In this document: positions 47,822 to 56,979 of the stretch, piece after piece | Position numbering within the stretch: position 1 is the first letter of the stretch | How the letters are laid out: every line of letters starts with the position of its first letter | Assembly (NCBI RefSeq): GCF_000758525.1 | Contig: NZ_CP009241.1 | Location: 7,111,501-7,175,500 of the forward strand | From: Paenibacillus sp. FSL H7-0357 | GTDB lineage: Bacteria; Bacillota; Bacilli; Paenibacillales; Paenibacillaceae | Reading direction: 5' to 3' | DNA length: 64,000 bases | Program-made: the position numbers and the translations under genes | The notes under the pieces: generated by a model | Database searches by the model: none | Seen by the model: the letters and a program-made list of their open reading frames with translations, nothing else | What the model was told of the DNA's origin: nothing

Positions 47822-47852
47822 TTTTCATCACCTTATCATCTCTTTAAATCTC

Positions 47853-47878
47853 AAAAACGGCCCCACCAGGTGGGGCCG
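47853..47878 (-). terminator. Rho-independent terminator of spoIIR
   Basis: CGGCCCCAC / GTGGGGCCG, a perfect 9 bp stem with a 3 nt loop (47858-47866, 47870-47878), is followed on the minus strand by TTTTTG. Confidence 0.95.
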
Positions 47879-47951
47879 CAGCAAATCCGCTCAAGTTCAT
47901 CCTATATCGTAACATATCTCGCAACCACGAGCCAGAAAGACTAATATCCGC

Positions 47952-48701
47952 TCAAGACCATAATCCGCTGATCCAGCTCCAGAGATTGTGCAGCAGCTCC
48001 CAGATAAAAAACCGCACTTTCGGGGCCGAAGCTTGTTCATCCCCATTGCCATTCTCAGCCGAAACGGTTGTCACCTTGCCCGCTTCCGCGGCCTTCACCT
48101 TGGCTCCATCCTCAGCTCCAGCAGCGGAAACAGTCTTTGCTCCTTTGGCGGAGGCAGCCGCATCTCCTGAGCCTGCATCAATGAAGCATAACGGCGGAAA
48201 CAGTACGCACCACCAGTTCTGCCCTTTGCCTGCACCGAGCGTAACCCGTACCGCTTCATATTCCCCGGCCGGATACACCGTACCACCGTACATTTTGGTC
48301 GGGAAAGGAACCACACCCAGCTCCACCTTATAGGTGTACTCAATCCCCCGCTTTTCCAGTTCGTCCGCGACAAGCGCATTCAGTTCCGGCAGATGGCCCC
48401 GGATCAATGTCCGCGCCTGCTCCAGGCTCTGGGGATCTTCCAGTTCCGCTACCCACTGGTTCATTTGTTCAACAATGGAGTCCCGGATCTGGCGTTTGAC
48501 CAGCTGATCGCCCGTCATATCCGAGTTCGCCAGAATGCGCAAACGGATCGAATCCTGAGGAATGGTAACCTCCGCTATCGCCGCATCACTTTTTTGCCCT
48601 TCCCAGGCCATCATCAGGATCATAAAAAAACAAACTAAAATGGCAGTATACTTAACGGTTACGCGCAAGGAATCCTGTATTCCCGGTTTATTGACATCCA
48701 T
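47952..48701 (-). CDS. spoIIR: Stage II sporulation protein R
   Basis: A secreted forespore signalling protein that triggers SpoIIGA to process pro-sigma-E in the mother cell. The 249-residue product has a signal/anchor helix (about 17-33), then the SpoIIR domain with DSIRLRILANSDMTGDQLVKRQIRD (in parts), KVELGVVPFPTKMYGGTVYPAGEYEAVRV and NWWCVLFPPLCFID. A low-complexity Ala/Lys/Gly spacer (about 177-227) precedes a hydrophobic C-terminal helix FFIWELLHNLWSWISGLW. GAGGGG lies 9 nt before the ATG. A sigma-F-like promoter lies at 48740-48769. Confidence 0.95.
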   Translation of the reverse strand: MDVNKPGIQDSLRVTVKYTAILVCFFMILMMAWEGQKSDAAIAEVTIPQDSIRLRILANSDMTGDQLVKRQIRDSIVEQMNQWVAELEDPQSLEQARTLIRGHLPELNALVADELEKRGIEYTYKVELGVVPFPTKMYGGTVYPAGEYEAVRVTLGAGKGQNWWCVLFPPLCFIDAGSGDAAASAKGAKTVSAAGAEDGAKVKAAEAGKVTTVSAENGNGDEQASAPKVRFFIWELLHNLWSWISGLWS

Positions 48702-48739
48702 CTCCAGCAGCCCCTCTCCCTATGAAACTCTTATGTCCC

Positions 48740-48769
48740 TAGTATGCCCGGGGAAGAGAGGCTGCAAAC
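48740..48769 (-). promoter_or_regulatory. Predicted sigma-F promoter of spoIIR
   Basis: On the minus strand GTTTG (48765-48769) is followed after exactly 15 nt by GGGCATACTA (48740-48749), matching the sigma-F pattern GYWTA ... GGnRAnAnTW with one mismatch in each half. spoIIR is a sigma-F gene in Bacillus. Confidence 0.6.
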
Positions 48770-48843
48770 CTAGCAATCTATTAATTTATAATTATATAGA
48801 GTGAACTTTATAACTACCCAAAAGGGCAAAAGTAGCGGAGGGG

Positions 48844-48952
48844 AAATTTGGAACTGTAGGAGCGTCAGCGACCGCCTTTGTCTCCGGATTTCAACCGCAT
48901 AGGTTAAATTAAGAAATCCGGGGACAACAGCGGCCGGAAGTCCAAATATTCA
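48844..48952. repeat. Inverted-repeat intergenic element of about 110 bp
   Basis: A strong inner stem TCTCCGGATTTC (48881-48892) / GAAATCCGGGGA (48913-48924), extended outward by CCGCCTTTG / CAACAGCGG-type pairing, lies inside outer arms AATTTGGAACT / AAGTCCAAAT (48845-48855, 48938-48947). The whole segment can fold into one long interrupted hairpin. It has no T-tract, so it is not a simple terminator. Only one copy occurs in this window. Confidence 0.7.
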
Positions 48953-49018
48953 CCGTAGATACGTCCTCGCCTCAATAGGGAAATCTTTAATTCAATCTAT
49001 ATAGCAGTTCGATATCCG

Positions 49019-50230
49019 CTATTTCGCGAATGGAATCATGCTGCTTAATTTGCCGGCAGGGGCTGAGGGAGCGGCAAGCATCGGCAGATCCTCTTCCATA
49101 TCCTGTCCGTATAAAAGCACACTCATGGCAATGCCCATGCTGGCCATATTAATCAGAATCGAGGTTCCTCCATAGCTGATGAAGGGCAGGGTAATTCCCG
49201 TCAGCGGCATTAAACCGATATAAGCCCCGATATTCTCCAGAATCTGATACAGCAGCATGGCTACAATCCCTACGATGAGAAACGGCCCTGCCCGGTCCCT
49301 GCTGACAAGGGCTATCAGAATCAACCGGTGAATCAGGATAAAATAGAGCAGCAGCAGTACAGCCGATCCAACAAATCCAAATTCCTCCGCGATCTGCACA
49401 AAAATCGATTCCGAATACAAATAAGGCACCATATTGTTCTGCACGGAGCTTCCCTCAAGGTACCCCTCTCCGTTCATCCCTCCGGAAGCAATGGCAATCT
49501 TGGCATTCCGGGTCTGATAACTCGCATCCTTGCTAGCCACATCGGGAACGAGCCAAGGATCGAAGCGTCTGATAAAATGATCGCGCCCCAGGGTTTCTTT
49601 AATAAAAACTACTGCTTGATCATGATAGTTAATATAGGTCAAAATAAAACCGGTCGCCGAGCCTCCGATAATAAGCAGCCCAATCAGGGCATGTGAAAAT
49701 TTAATATGGCCAATCCACAGGACGCCTAACAGAATTATGAGATAGCTCAGCGCATTGCCAAGGTCGTTCTGGCTGATGACGAGAAGAAAGGGGACCAGTG
49801 CGATCAGACTGAGCGGCACGACATCCCGCCAGAACAGCAGCTGATTTTTATTTTTGCGTACCAGCACAGCAGCCAGAAAAATAATTAAAATCAGCTTGAA
49901 CAGCTCGGCCGGCTGAAAGCTTAATTCACCGACTCCGATCCACCCCTGGCCCCCGTTCTTCACCTTGCCAAAGAAGCTGACCATCAGCAGGATTCCAATG
50001 CCTATAATATAAATAAACAGCGCATATTTAACGAGCAGGCGGTAATCAAATATCATCAGCACGGCAAAGCCAACAAAACCCACCCCATAATATTTGATCA
50101 TTCGAATATGCATTCCGCCCATGCCTTCTCTTCCCTGGGTGACACTATATATAGAAAAGATACTGATACACATCAACAAGAGCAGAATAACAATGATAAC
50201 GCCGTCAATTTTTTTGAGCCTTTGCAGCAT
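49019..50230 (-). CDS. FtsW/RodA/SpoVE-family (SEDS) protein, paralogue 1
   Basis: A polytopic SEDS-family protein of 403 residues and about ten membrane helices. The family polymerises lipid II glycan strands during elongation, division or sporulation. Signatures seen: SFQPAELFKLILIIFLAA, VISQNDLGNALSYLIIL, SGGMNGEGYLEGSSVQ, SIFVQIAEEFGFVGSAVLL and the C-terminal MPLTGITLPFISYGGTS. The two paralogues here are closer to RodA than to FtsW in length and lack the division-specific tail. AAGGAG is 8 nt before the ATG. It has no penicillin-binding-protein partner next to it, so which transpeptidase it works with cannot be told. Confidence 0.9.
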   Translation of the reverse strand: MLQRLKKIDGVIIVILLLLMCISIFSIYSVTQGREGMGGMHIRMIKYYGVGFVGFAVLMIFDYRLLVKYALFIYIIGIGILLMVSFFGKVKNGGQGWIGVGELSFQPAELFKLILIIFLAAVLVRKNKNQLLFWRDVVPLSLIALVPFLLVISQNDLGNALSYLIILLGVLWIGHIKFSHALIGLLIIGGSATGFILTYINYHDQAVVFIKETLGRDHFIRRFDPWLVPDVASKDASYQTRNAKIAIASGGMNGEGYLEGSSVQNNMVPYLYSESIFVQIAEEFGFVGSAVLLLLYFILIHRLILIALVSRDRAGPFLIVGIVAMLLYQILENIGAYIGLMPLTGITLPFISYGGTSILINMASMGIAMSVLLYGQDMEEDLPMLAAPSAPAGKLSSMIPFAK

Positions 50231-50400
50231 AGGGCGAACTCCTTAAGTTATCCGGATTTTGGACTTATGTACAACATAACCACACAGTAAAGCAGCCACT
50301 TATTCCCATTGTAAAACATTTTACAGCCCGGATACAATTTTATAGTTTAGGCCCATAATCTTCCTGATCACTCACACTCCCATTTCAAAGCTAATCATAG

Positions 50401-50445
50401 AAAAAAACCGCCGGAGTTCATCTGCATAGATGTTCTCCAGCGGTT
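50401..50445 (-). terminator. Rho-independent terminator of the second SEDS gene
   Basis: AAACCGC...GGAG / CTCC...GCGGTTT with an inner CATCT/AGATG stem forms a long interrupted hairpin on the minus strand, followed by TTTTC. It ends 19 nt past the stop at 50464 and separates the two SEDS genes. Confidence 0.9.
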
Positions 50446-50463
50446 TGTTATTTAGCAGTGAAA

Positions 50464-51648
50464 CTATCCCTGCTTGGCAGGGGGAGGGTATAAAGTAGAT
50501 GTCGGCAAATCCTCCTCAACATCCTGTCCATGCAGCCGCACGCTCATAACGAGGCCAATACTGGCCATATTAATCATAAGCGAGGTCCCTCCGTAGCTGA
50601 CGAACGGCAATGTGATACCGGTAAGCGGCATTAAACCAATAAAAGCCCCGATATTCTCGAAGATTTGATACAGCATCATTGCGACAATCCCTACAATCAG
50701 GAAAGGCCCGCCCCGGTCTTTGCACTCCAGCGCAATCAGGATCATCCGGTGAATCAGAATAAAATAAAGCAGCAGCAGCAGCGCCGAGCCGACAAAGCCG
50801 AATTCCTCGGCAATCGCGACAAAGATAGAGTCGGAATAGGTGTACGGCACACGGTCCGTCTGTACGGAAGTCCCCTTCATATACCCTTCGCCGCTCATAC
50901 CGCCCGAGGCAATTGCCAATTTGGCGTTTTTGGTATGATAACTCGCTTTGGCCGTTGCTTTATCGGGCACAAGCCAAGGATCAAACCGTTCAATCCAGTG
51001 TGAACGCCCAATATCGTCAAGGAACCCTTTAATCTCATCGTGATAGTGAATATAGCTCATAATCCCTGCGGTAGCAGCGCTGGCTATTACGAGCAGTCCA
51101 ATAAGCGCATGTGAGAATTTGATATTGCCGATCCATAGCAGCCCCACCAGAATCACAAGATAAGAGAGCGCGTTACCCAGGTCATTCTGGCTGATGACGA
51201 TCATAAACGGCAGCAAAGTAAGCAGGCCCAATGGTACGACATCACTCCAGAAGCGGAGTTTGTTTCTGTTCTTGCGGACAAGCACGGCTGCTAGAAAAAG
51301 AATCAGGATCAGTTTGAACAGCTCCGCGGGCTGTAGACTGAATCCTCCGAACTTAATCCAGCCCTGGGCGCCATTCTGCTCTGCGCCCACAAAGCTGACC
51401 AGAACCAGAATTCCGATCCCTGTAATATAAATATACAAAGCGTATTTAACGAGTATCCGGTAATCCACAAACGTCAGTCCGACAAAAGCAATAATGCCGA
51501 GCACATAAAATTTGATCATCCGGAGATGTGCACCGTCCAGTTTTTCCCTTCCATGCGTGACGCTGTATATGGAAAAAATGCTGACGACCATCAACAGCAC
51601 TAGAATCATTACGATGACGCCGTCAATCTTTTTAATCTTCTGAAGCAT
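50464..51648 (-). CDS. FtsW/RodA/SpoVE-family (SEDS) protein, paralogue 2
   Basis: A 394-residue paralogue of the protein encoded at 49019-50230 and highly similar along its whole length: LQKIKKIDGVI at the N-terminus, SLQPAELFKLILILFLAA, VISQNDLGNALSYLVIL, SGGMSGEGYMKGTSVQ, IFVAIAEEFGFVGSALL and MPLTGITLPFVSYGGTS all recur. The main differences are in the extracellular loop after YHD and at the C-terminus. AAGGAG is 7 nt before the ATG. Each copy has its own ribosome binding site and, for this one, a strong terminator, so the pair are separate transcription units. Function within the family (elongation or spore) is not resolved. Confidence 0.9.
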   Translation of the reverse strand: MLQKIKKIDGVIVMILVLLMVVSIFSIYSVTHGREKLDGAHLRMIKFYVLGIIAFVGLTFVDYRILVKYALYIYITGIGILVLVSFVGAEQNGAQGWIKFGGFSLQPAELFKLILILFLAAVLVRKNRNKLRFWSDVVPLGLLTLLPFMIVISQNDLGNALSYLVILVGLLWIGNIKFSHALIGLLVIASAATAGIMSYIHYHDEIKGFLDDIGRSHWIERFDPWLVPDKATAKASYHTKNAKLAIASGGMSGEGYMKGTSVQTDRVPYTYSDSIFVAIAEEFGFVGSALLLLLYFILIHRMILIALECKDRGGPFLIVGIVAMMLYQIFENIGAFIGLMPLTGITLPFVSYGGTSLMINMASIGLVMSVRLHGQDVEEDLPTSTLYPPPAKQG

Positions 51649-51777
51649 ATTCTGTCTCCTTACTCTGTACTGGTTCTTCCAGATTCATGCCTGCAGGGAA
51701 GTTCCGTCAAAATCTATTGTAAAGGAAGGGGCAGCAAAAATAAAATTCCATCTTCTAACACTTAACTTTCCTGCTTC

Positions 51778-52818
51778 CTATCGTGCGATGCCCAGCACAT
51801 GGCGCGGAATTCCGGCGAGATCGTCAACGGTCACGATCTCGTTCCAGTGGCCCGCCGCCTCAAGCAGCGCGGCCACCTGCCCGGCCTGGCCTTGGCCGAG
51901 CTCAAAACCGACCAGCCGCGGCGGGGCCGGGAGCAGCGGCAGCTGCTCCATCATGCGGCGGTAAGGGTCAAGCCCGTCATCGCCGCCATCCAGCGCGGTG
52001 CGCGGCTCATGGTCGCGCACTTCGCGCTGCAGCCCGGCGATGTCGCCGCCGGGAATATACGGCGGGTTGGAGACGAGAATATCCGTCTCCATCCCCGCAA
52101 ACGGCTCGAGCAGATCGCCGAGCCGCAGGTCCACCGCCGCGCCGTGCCGCACCGCGTTGCGCGCGGCCACCGCCAGTGCGCCCGGCGAGATATCGCCGGC
52201 GCAGACCACCCACGCCGGCGCTTCCGCCGCCAGCGTGACGGAGATCGCTCCGCTTCCGGCGCCGATATCGACGGCGGTCAGCGGACGGGCGGCGCGAGCG
52301 TCCCCTGCGCCGCTGCCGGGGCTGGCTTCTTTGCCGCCTGCCTCTGCGCTGGGTGCAGCCGCTTCAGCTCCTGCTGCACCGCCTGTATGCACGGAGCTGT
52401 CCGCAGCTCCCTGCGTTTCTCCCGCTCCTGCATTCACCATCCCGTCCGGCCACAGCTCCGCAGCGTAACGCAGGATGGCTTCGACGAGCAGTTCTGTCTC
52501 CGGCCGGGGGATCAGCACATCGGGCGTCACCTCAAAGGCCCGTCCGTAAAATTCCTGCTCGCCAATAATATACTGCACCGGTTCCCCCGCCGCGCGGCGG
52601 GTAATTCCGGCTTCCCAGGCATCCTTCACCGCTGCCGGAAAAGGATCAGCCAGCGCCATATAATACGCCGCCCCGGTCAGGCCCAGCACATGCTCCAGCA
52701 GAAGCTGCGCACTGCGCTGCGGCTCAACACATCCATGTCCGGCCAAAAAAGAAGAAGCCTCCGCAAAGGCTTCCCGGATGCTTTGCACGTAAGGCATGAC
52801 ATAAGAGTCGTGTTTCAA
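51778..52818 (-). CDS. prmC: Release factor glutamine methyltransferase PrmC, with Ala/Gly-rich insertion
   Basis: Methylates the glutamine of the GGQ motif in release factors, including the PrfA encoded just upstream. The 346-residue product has the N-terminal helical domain (about 1-120, IIGEQEFYGRAFEVTPDVLIPRPETELLVE in parts), then an Ala/Gly/Glu-rich insertion (about 124-178), then the Rossmann methyltransferase domain with VDIGAGSGAISV, DILVSNPPYIPGGD (NPPY catalytic motif) and HEPRTALDGGDDGLDPYRR. Without the insertion the length would be typical (~290). A TTG at 52818 is 9 nt from AAAGGAG; an ATG at codon 8 is the alternative. It begins 5 bp after the prfA stop. Confidence 0.93.
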   Translation of the reverse strand: MKHDSYVMPYVQSIREAFAEASSFLAGHGCVEPQRSAQLLLEHVLGLTGAAYYMALADPFPAAVKDAWEAGITRRAAGEPVQYIIGEQEFYGRAFEVTPDVLIPRPETELLVEAILRYAAELWPDGMVNAGAGETQGAADSSVHTGGAAGAEAAAPSAEAGGKEASPGSGAGDARAARPLTAVDIGAGSGAISVTLAAEAPAWVVCAGDISPGALAVAARNAVRHGAAVDLRLGDLLEPFAGMETDILVSNPPYIPGGDIAGLQREVRDHEPRTALDGGDDGLDPYRRMMEQLPLLPAPPRLVGFELGQGQAGQVAALLEAAGHWNEIVTVDDLAGIPRHVLGIAR

Positions 52819-52822
52819 AGCA

Positions 52823-53890
52823 TTATTCTCCTTTTTCCATCAATTCCGCTTGTTCCGCAATAGACAGTGCTGAGATAATCTCGGTAATATCTCCGTTCAT
52901 TACTTGTTCCAGACGGTGCAGCGTAAGTCCGATCCGGTGATCGGTAACCCGGCTCTGCGGGAAGTTGTACGTACGGATACGCTCACTGCGGTCACCTGTG
53001 CCGACCTTGCTCTTCCGCTCGCCGGAATATTTAGCTTCCTCTTCCTGGCGTTTCAGATCTGAGATCCGGGCACGCAACACTTGCAGCGCTTTTTCCTTAT
53101 TGGAGTTCTGCGATTTACCATCCTGACAGGTAGCCACGATGCCTGTAGGCACATGGGTTACGCGTACGGCAGACTTGGTAGTATTAACGGACTGTCCGCC
53201 TGCACCACTGGAGCAGAAGGTGTCGACACGGATGTCTTTATCATGAATCTCGATCTCAAATTCTTCAGCTTCAGGCATAACTGCAACGGTAGAAGTAGAC
53301 GTATGGATACGTCCCCCTGATTCCGTCGCAGGAATACGCTGCACACGGTGTGCTCCGCTTTCGAATTTCATTTTGCTGTAGGCACCACGGCCGTTAATAA
53401 GGAAGATGACCTCCTTGAAGCCGCCCAGGTCATTTGTATTCACATCCATCAGCTCTACGCGCCAGCCTTGTGCGTCTGCATAACGGGTATACATGCGGTA
53501 GAGATCGGAGGCAAACAGAGCCGCTTCGTCTCCGCCGGCAGCGCCGCGGATTTCCACAATTACGTTCTTCTCATCATTAGGATCTTTAGGCAGCAGCAGA
53601 AGGCGGATCTTCTCCTCCAGCACGGTCTGGCGTGAGGACAGGTCGTCGATTTCCATCTTGACCATTTCCTTCATTTCATCATCGAGCTTCTCAGCCTGCA
53701 TCATCTTTGCCGCTTCCAGCTCTTCCATTACATTCTTATATTCGGTATAAGCCTCAAAAGCAGGCTGCAAATCAGATTGTTCTTTGGAATAGTCCCTCAG
53801 TTTCTTACTGTCGTTTGCAACATCCGGGTCACAAAGCAGTTCACTGAGTTTCTCATAGCGGTCCGCCAGGGATTGCAATCGGTCCAACAA
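52823..53890 (-). CDS. prfA: Peptide chain release factor 1
   Basis: RF1 terminates translation at UAA and UAG. The 355-residue product has the peptidyl-transferase loop [18 protein letters not shown] with the GGQ motif (about 227-244), and [18 protein letters not shown] near the C-terminus. The PxT-type codon-recognition loop is present in the expected region ([19 protein letters not shown]). The start is a TTG, with GAGAGGTG 7 nt before it. The stop codon lies inside the ribosome binding region of prmC, so the two genes are probably translationally coupled, which fits their enzyme-substrate relation. Confidence 0.97.
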   Translation of the reverse strand: MLDRLQSLADRYEKLSELLCDPDVANDSKKLRDYSKEQSDLQPAFEAYTEYKNVMEELEAAKMMQAEKLDDEMKEMVKMEIDDLSSRQTVLEEKIRLLLLPKDPNDEKNVIVEIRGAAGGDEAALFASDLYRMYTRYADAQGWRVELMDVNTNDLGGFKEVIFLINGRGAYSKMKFESGAHRVQRIPATESGGRIHTSTSTVAVMPEAEEFEIEIHDKDIRVDTFCSSGAGGQSVNTTKSAVRVTHVPTGIVATCQDGKSQNSNKEKALQVLRARISDLKRQEEEAKYSGERKSKVGTGDRSERIRTYNFPQSRVTDHRIGLTLHRLEQVMNGDITEIISALSIAEQAELMEKGE

Positions 53891-54079
53891 GGGAATTCAC
53901 CTCTCCTGATTCAATTTCATATTCAATAAATAATGTTTGCATTATTAGATACAATAAAAATAGATATACGACTTTATATTATACCACCGATTATGCCAAT
54001 TGGCTACAGTGCCCCCGTATAGATTTGAGGGATTTTTTAACACGGAGCTTCCGCACCTTATTATGCAGAACCTGCGGTG

Positions 54080-54159
54080 AGGTTATTCTCCCGTTCCAGC
54101 GAGAAATAGAAGGATAATTTATAGCTTGAAGCATATAAACACTTCTATTTTTTATAAAA
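54080..54159. repeat. Dispersed intergenic repeat, copy 3 (partial)
   Basis: The conserved tail CAGCGAGAAATAGAAGGATA continuing to TTGAAGCATATAAA (54097-54139) matches copy 2 at all but one position. The preceding hairpin half is missing or diverged (GTTATTCTCCCGTTC). The end runs into the T-tract of the ychF terminator, as copy 2 does with the murA terminator. Confidence 0.8.
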
Positions 54160-54200
54160 AGGAGCCATCCGAAGGTGAACATTCACCCCGAAATGGCTCC
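54155..54200 (-). terminator. Rho-independent terminator of ychF
   Basis: GGAGCCAT / ATGGCTCC (54161-54168, 54193-54200) with an inner GGTGAA / TTCACC stem forms a long hairpin, followed on the minus strand by TTTTTAT. It begins 44 nt past the ychF stop. Confidence 0.92.
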
Positions 54201-54243
54201 CCTTCTTGACGTTTAAACGCAAAGCAAAGACTGTTTATACGTT

Positions 54244-55344
54244 TTATACGTTGAAACGGAAATGCATGACATCGCCGTCCTGTACCAGATATTCCTTACC
54301 TTCCAGACGCAGCTGTCCGCGTTCCTTGGCACCGTTCATCGAACCTGCGGCTACCAGATCAGCATACGCTACAACTTCCGCCCGGATGAAACCGCGCTCG
54401 AAGTCGGTATGAATGACACCGGCTGCGCCAGGTGCTTTTGTTCCGCGGCGGATGGTCCAGGCACGAACCTCTTGCACGCCGGCTGTGAAATACGTATACA
54501 ATCCCAGCAGCTTGTAGGCTGCTTTGATCAGGCGGTTCAGGCCGGATTCCTGCAGGCCCAGCTCTTCAAGGAACATCGCCTTGTCTTCACCTTCCAGCTC
54601 GGCAATTTCCGCTTCCACTTTGGCGCTGATAGGCACAACCTCTGCATTCTCGGCAGCGGCAAACTCACGGACCTGTTGGACATACGGGTTATTGTCGGCA
54701 CTGGACACTTCATCTTCGCCCACATTCGCCGCATACAGCACCGGCTTCAAGGTCAACAGATGCAGATCGCGCACGATCAGGAGCTCATCATCGGATAATT
54801 CTACACTGCGTGCTGGTTTATCTTCGTACAAGGCTTCCTTGATTCGTTCCAGCAGTTCAACTTCCTGGGCATACTTCTTGTCGCCGCCCTTGATATTTTT
54901 GCGGGACCGCTCAATCCGTTTCTCAAGGCTTTCCAGATCTGCCAGAATCAGTTCCAGGTTAATCGTCTGGATATCGCTGATCGGGTTCACTTTGCCGTCT
55001 ACATGCGTTACATTCTCATCCACAAAGCAGCGTACGACATGAACAATGGCATCCACTTCACGGATGTGGGCCAGAAACTTGTTGCCAAGACCTTCGCCTT
55101 TACTCGCACCGCGCACAAGTCCGGCAATATCCACAAATTCAAAAGCAGTCGGAACTGTCTTGTTCGGCTGCACCAGCTCGGTCAGCTTATCCAGACGTTC
55201 ATCCGGCACTTCTACAACACCGACGTTAGGGTCAATTGTACAGAAAGGATAGTTAGCGGATTCTGCTCCCGCTTGCGTAATTGCATTAAATAAAGTGGAT
55301 TTACCAACGTTTGGAAGTCCAACAATTCCAGCTTTCAAAGCCAT
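54244..55344 (-). CDS. ychF: Ribosome-binding ATPase YchF (Obg-family)
   Basis: A P-loop ATPase of the Obg group that binds ribosomes and modulates stress responses. The 366-residue product has G1 [19 protein letters not shown]3 [19 protein letters not shown], and NVGE at about 202-205 in place of the GTPase NKxD, which explains the ATP preference of the family. A coiled-coil region ([18 protein letters not shown]) and a C-terminal TGS domain ([21 protein letters not shown]) follow. TAGGAG is 11 nt before the ATG. It has its own terminator and a small upstream gap, so it is monocistronic. Confidence 0.96.
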   Translation of the reverse strand: MALKAGIVGLPNVGKSTLFNAITQAGAESANYPFCTIDPNVGVVEVPDERLDKLTELVQPNKTVPTAFEFVDIAGLVRGASKGEGLGNKFLAHIREVDAIVHVVRCFVDENVTHVDGKVNPISDIQTINLELILADLESLEKRIERSRKNIKGGDKKYAQEVELLERIKEALYEDKPARSVELSDDELLIVRDLHLLTLKPVLYAANVGEDEVSSADNNPYVQQVREFAAAENAEVVPISAKVEAEIAELEGEDKAMFLEELGLQESGLNRLIKAAYKLLGLYTYFTAGVQEVRAWTIRRGTKAPGAAGVIHTDFERGFIRAEVVAYADLVAAGSMNGAKERGQLRLEGKEYLVQDGDVMHFRFNV

Positions 55345-55489
55345 TTATATGACAACTCCTATTTTCGGTTGTATTGATCGCCCGCATAATTACTGACTTG
55401 ATCTAAACCATTATATATTAGAACAAAATCTCCAGCAACAGCGGATGTCCGGGGGATGTGTCAGATAAAGGGCGGAGGCGGCAGGCTTT

Positions 55490-56830
55490 TTACTTGGAAG
55501 CAGCCAGCTCCAGTGCCTTCTGGATCGCTTCGTCTTTGTGCCATTCTCTGTTTTTTCCGGCATTCACAACAGCATCAGGCAAGGTCTTGAATTCATCATT
55601 TGGTGATCCATCTGCAGTCAGACCGAGCACCACCGGAAAGTTGAGCACAAATCCGCTATTGGGCAGAGCGGCGATAAGCGGTGTGGCCCCGATCCCGTCC
55701 CCGCCCGTTTTCTCGCCCACCAGGGTAGCAAACCCCGTGCTTTTGGCAAAGGTCGCAAAGCTCTCCGATGAGGAGTAAACATTCCTGTCAACGAGCAAAT
55801 AGATCTCGCCTTTAAACCCTACCGGGTCGGGAGTAATATCATAGGTATTCACAAAATAAGATTTGAAATCCGTCATAGCTTCAGGTGGAAGCTTCGGCAG
55901 CTTTTCCTGCTCCAGTCCCTTAACGGGCACCTCCCCAAACCCTCTGCTTGCCAGAAACGGCTGCTCGTAATCCCCGCCTCTGAAGAGCAAATATTCTTTA
56001 TACGGGAGTTTTTTATCCGTAAGCTTTGCTACAATATTGCTCATCCAGTACCACTGATCTCCACCACCGTTGCCCCGTATGTCGAGGATAAGCGTTGGAT
56101 AGTCCTTGATCTCGCTTAAAAAATCCGCAATGGCCGGCCCATCCTGTTCTGTGTATTCCGTCCCGAAACTTTCCACCTGCAAATAAGCCGATTTCCCGGG
56201 TTCAAGGATTCGGTGGAAAAGGTTTAAGGATTGTGTGAGTTCAGCCTGACTTCCACGGCTGCTCTCCCCAGGTGTGGCCGCAGCTTCGACAGCTCCGTAA
56301 CGATCCTTTACCTGTTTCTGCTCCAAGATATCGCTCCATGGTTTATAGACAGGATTGCCATCAAAGATCTGCCGGTAATACTGGTACATTTCTCTTTCCA
56401 GCATATAGGTATGTCCATTGTGCAAATCCGCGAGGATTTCATTTAATGCCCCATAGAACTGAAGGTCCGTCGGAGTTTCTTCAACTTTCTCCAAATACTT
56501 ATCTTTGTCCGCCAGCCAATCTACACCATTTGCCCGCTTGTTCACTTCAAAAAACGGATAGTTTTCCTGCAGAATCTTGTACATGTATTCAAAATCCTCA
56601 TGCTTCTGCTCCCTGGTCAAGGTGGATTCGGCCGAAAGTGCGGTTGCCGGAACTGCAGAAGGTGTAGCCGCAACCTCTGCCGCAGCGGTCCCGGAACCGG
56701 ATCCTGAATCAGGATACGCGGCAGCACCATCCGGATTGCCCGAATTCCCGCCATTACAGCCGGTCAAGGCCAATAAGAGAATAAGGCTTGAACATACCGT
56801 TGCTCTGTTAGAATGAATTGTCTTTTGCAT
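55490..56830 (-). CDS. S41-family peptidase lipoprotein
   Basis: A surface lipoprotein of 446 residues in the C-terminal-processing-peptidase (tail-specific protease, S41) group. The signal peptide ends in the lipobox LTGC (about 22-25), followed by a Gly/Ser/Ala-rich tether (to about 70), an alpha-helical region and the S41 core: LILDIRGNGGGDQWYW and the nucleophile segment VDRNVYSSSESFATFAKSTG with the catalytic Ser, then GEKTGGDGIGATP. A PDZ domain is not obvious, as in some retinol-binding-protein-like S41 members. AAGGAGAG precedes the ATG. Substrate unknown. Confidence 0.88.
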   Translation of the reverse strand: MQKTIHSNRATVCSSLILLLALTGCNGGNSGNPDGAAAYPDSGSGSGTAAAEVAATPSAVPATALSAESTLTREQKHEDFEYMYKILQENYPFFEVNKRANGVDWLADKDKYLEKVEETPTDLQFYGALNEILADLHNGHTYMLEREMYQYYRQIFDGNPVYKPWSDILEQKQVKDRYGAVEAAATPGESSRGSQAELTQSLNLFHRILEPGKSAYLQVESFGTEYTEQDGPAIADFLSEIKDYPTLILDIRGNGGGDQWYWMSNIVAKLTDKKLPYKEYLLFRGGDYEQPFLASRGFGEVPVKGLEQEKLPKLPPEAMTDFKSYFVNTYDITPDPVGFKGEIYLLVDRNVYSSSESFATFAKSTGFATLVGEKTGGDGIGATPLIAALPNSGFVLNFPVVLGLTADGSPNDEFKTLPDAVVNAGKNREWHKDEAIQKALELAASK

Positions 56831-56913
56831 AATTTATCTCTCCTTAATAAAGACAATCATATTTTCCTTTTCATCCGAATTAAATCAGATAAGTCACATT
56901 TTTCTAATCCAAA

Positions 56914-56953
56914 GCGTTCTGGAGAACGCCAAAAAGACCCCTTTACGAGGTCT
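56914..56953 (-). terminator. Terminator after the GNAT acetyltransferase gene, with adjacent second hairpin
   Basis: AGACC / GGTCT (56949-56953 and 56935-56939) followed on the minus strand by TTTTTGG ends the GNAT gene. A perfect GCGTTCT-N2-AGAACGC hairpin (56914-56929) lies directly after it and may reinforce termination. Confidence 0.7.
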
Positions 56954-56979
56954 CTGTGTGCTGCGATGAGCCGGGCTTC

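Larger units (their letters stand above)
48702..49018. other. Intergenic region upstream of spoIIR
   Basis: It holds the spoIIR promoter (48740-48769), an AT-rich stretch and the inverted-repeat element at 48844-48952. No coding gene was recognised. No convincing terminator for the rodA-like gene ending at 49019 was seen unless the inverted repeat serves as one. Confidence 0.6.
53891..54243. other. Intergenic region between prfA and ychF
   Basis: It holds about 190 bp upstream of prfA without a confident promoter, the partial dispersed repeat copy 3 (54080-54159) and the ychF terminator (54155-54200). No coding gene was recognised. Confidence 0.6.

Noticed and set aside
51799..52863. Plus-strand open frame of 354 codons opposite prmC
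   Set aside because: Antisense to a clear PrmC; Arg/His-rich composition and no ribosome binding site.
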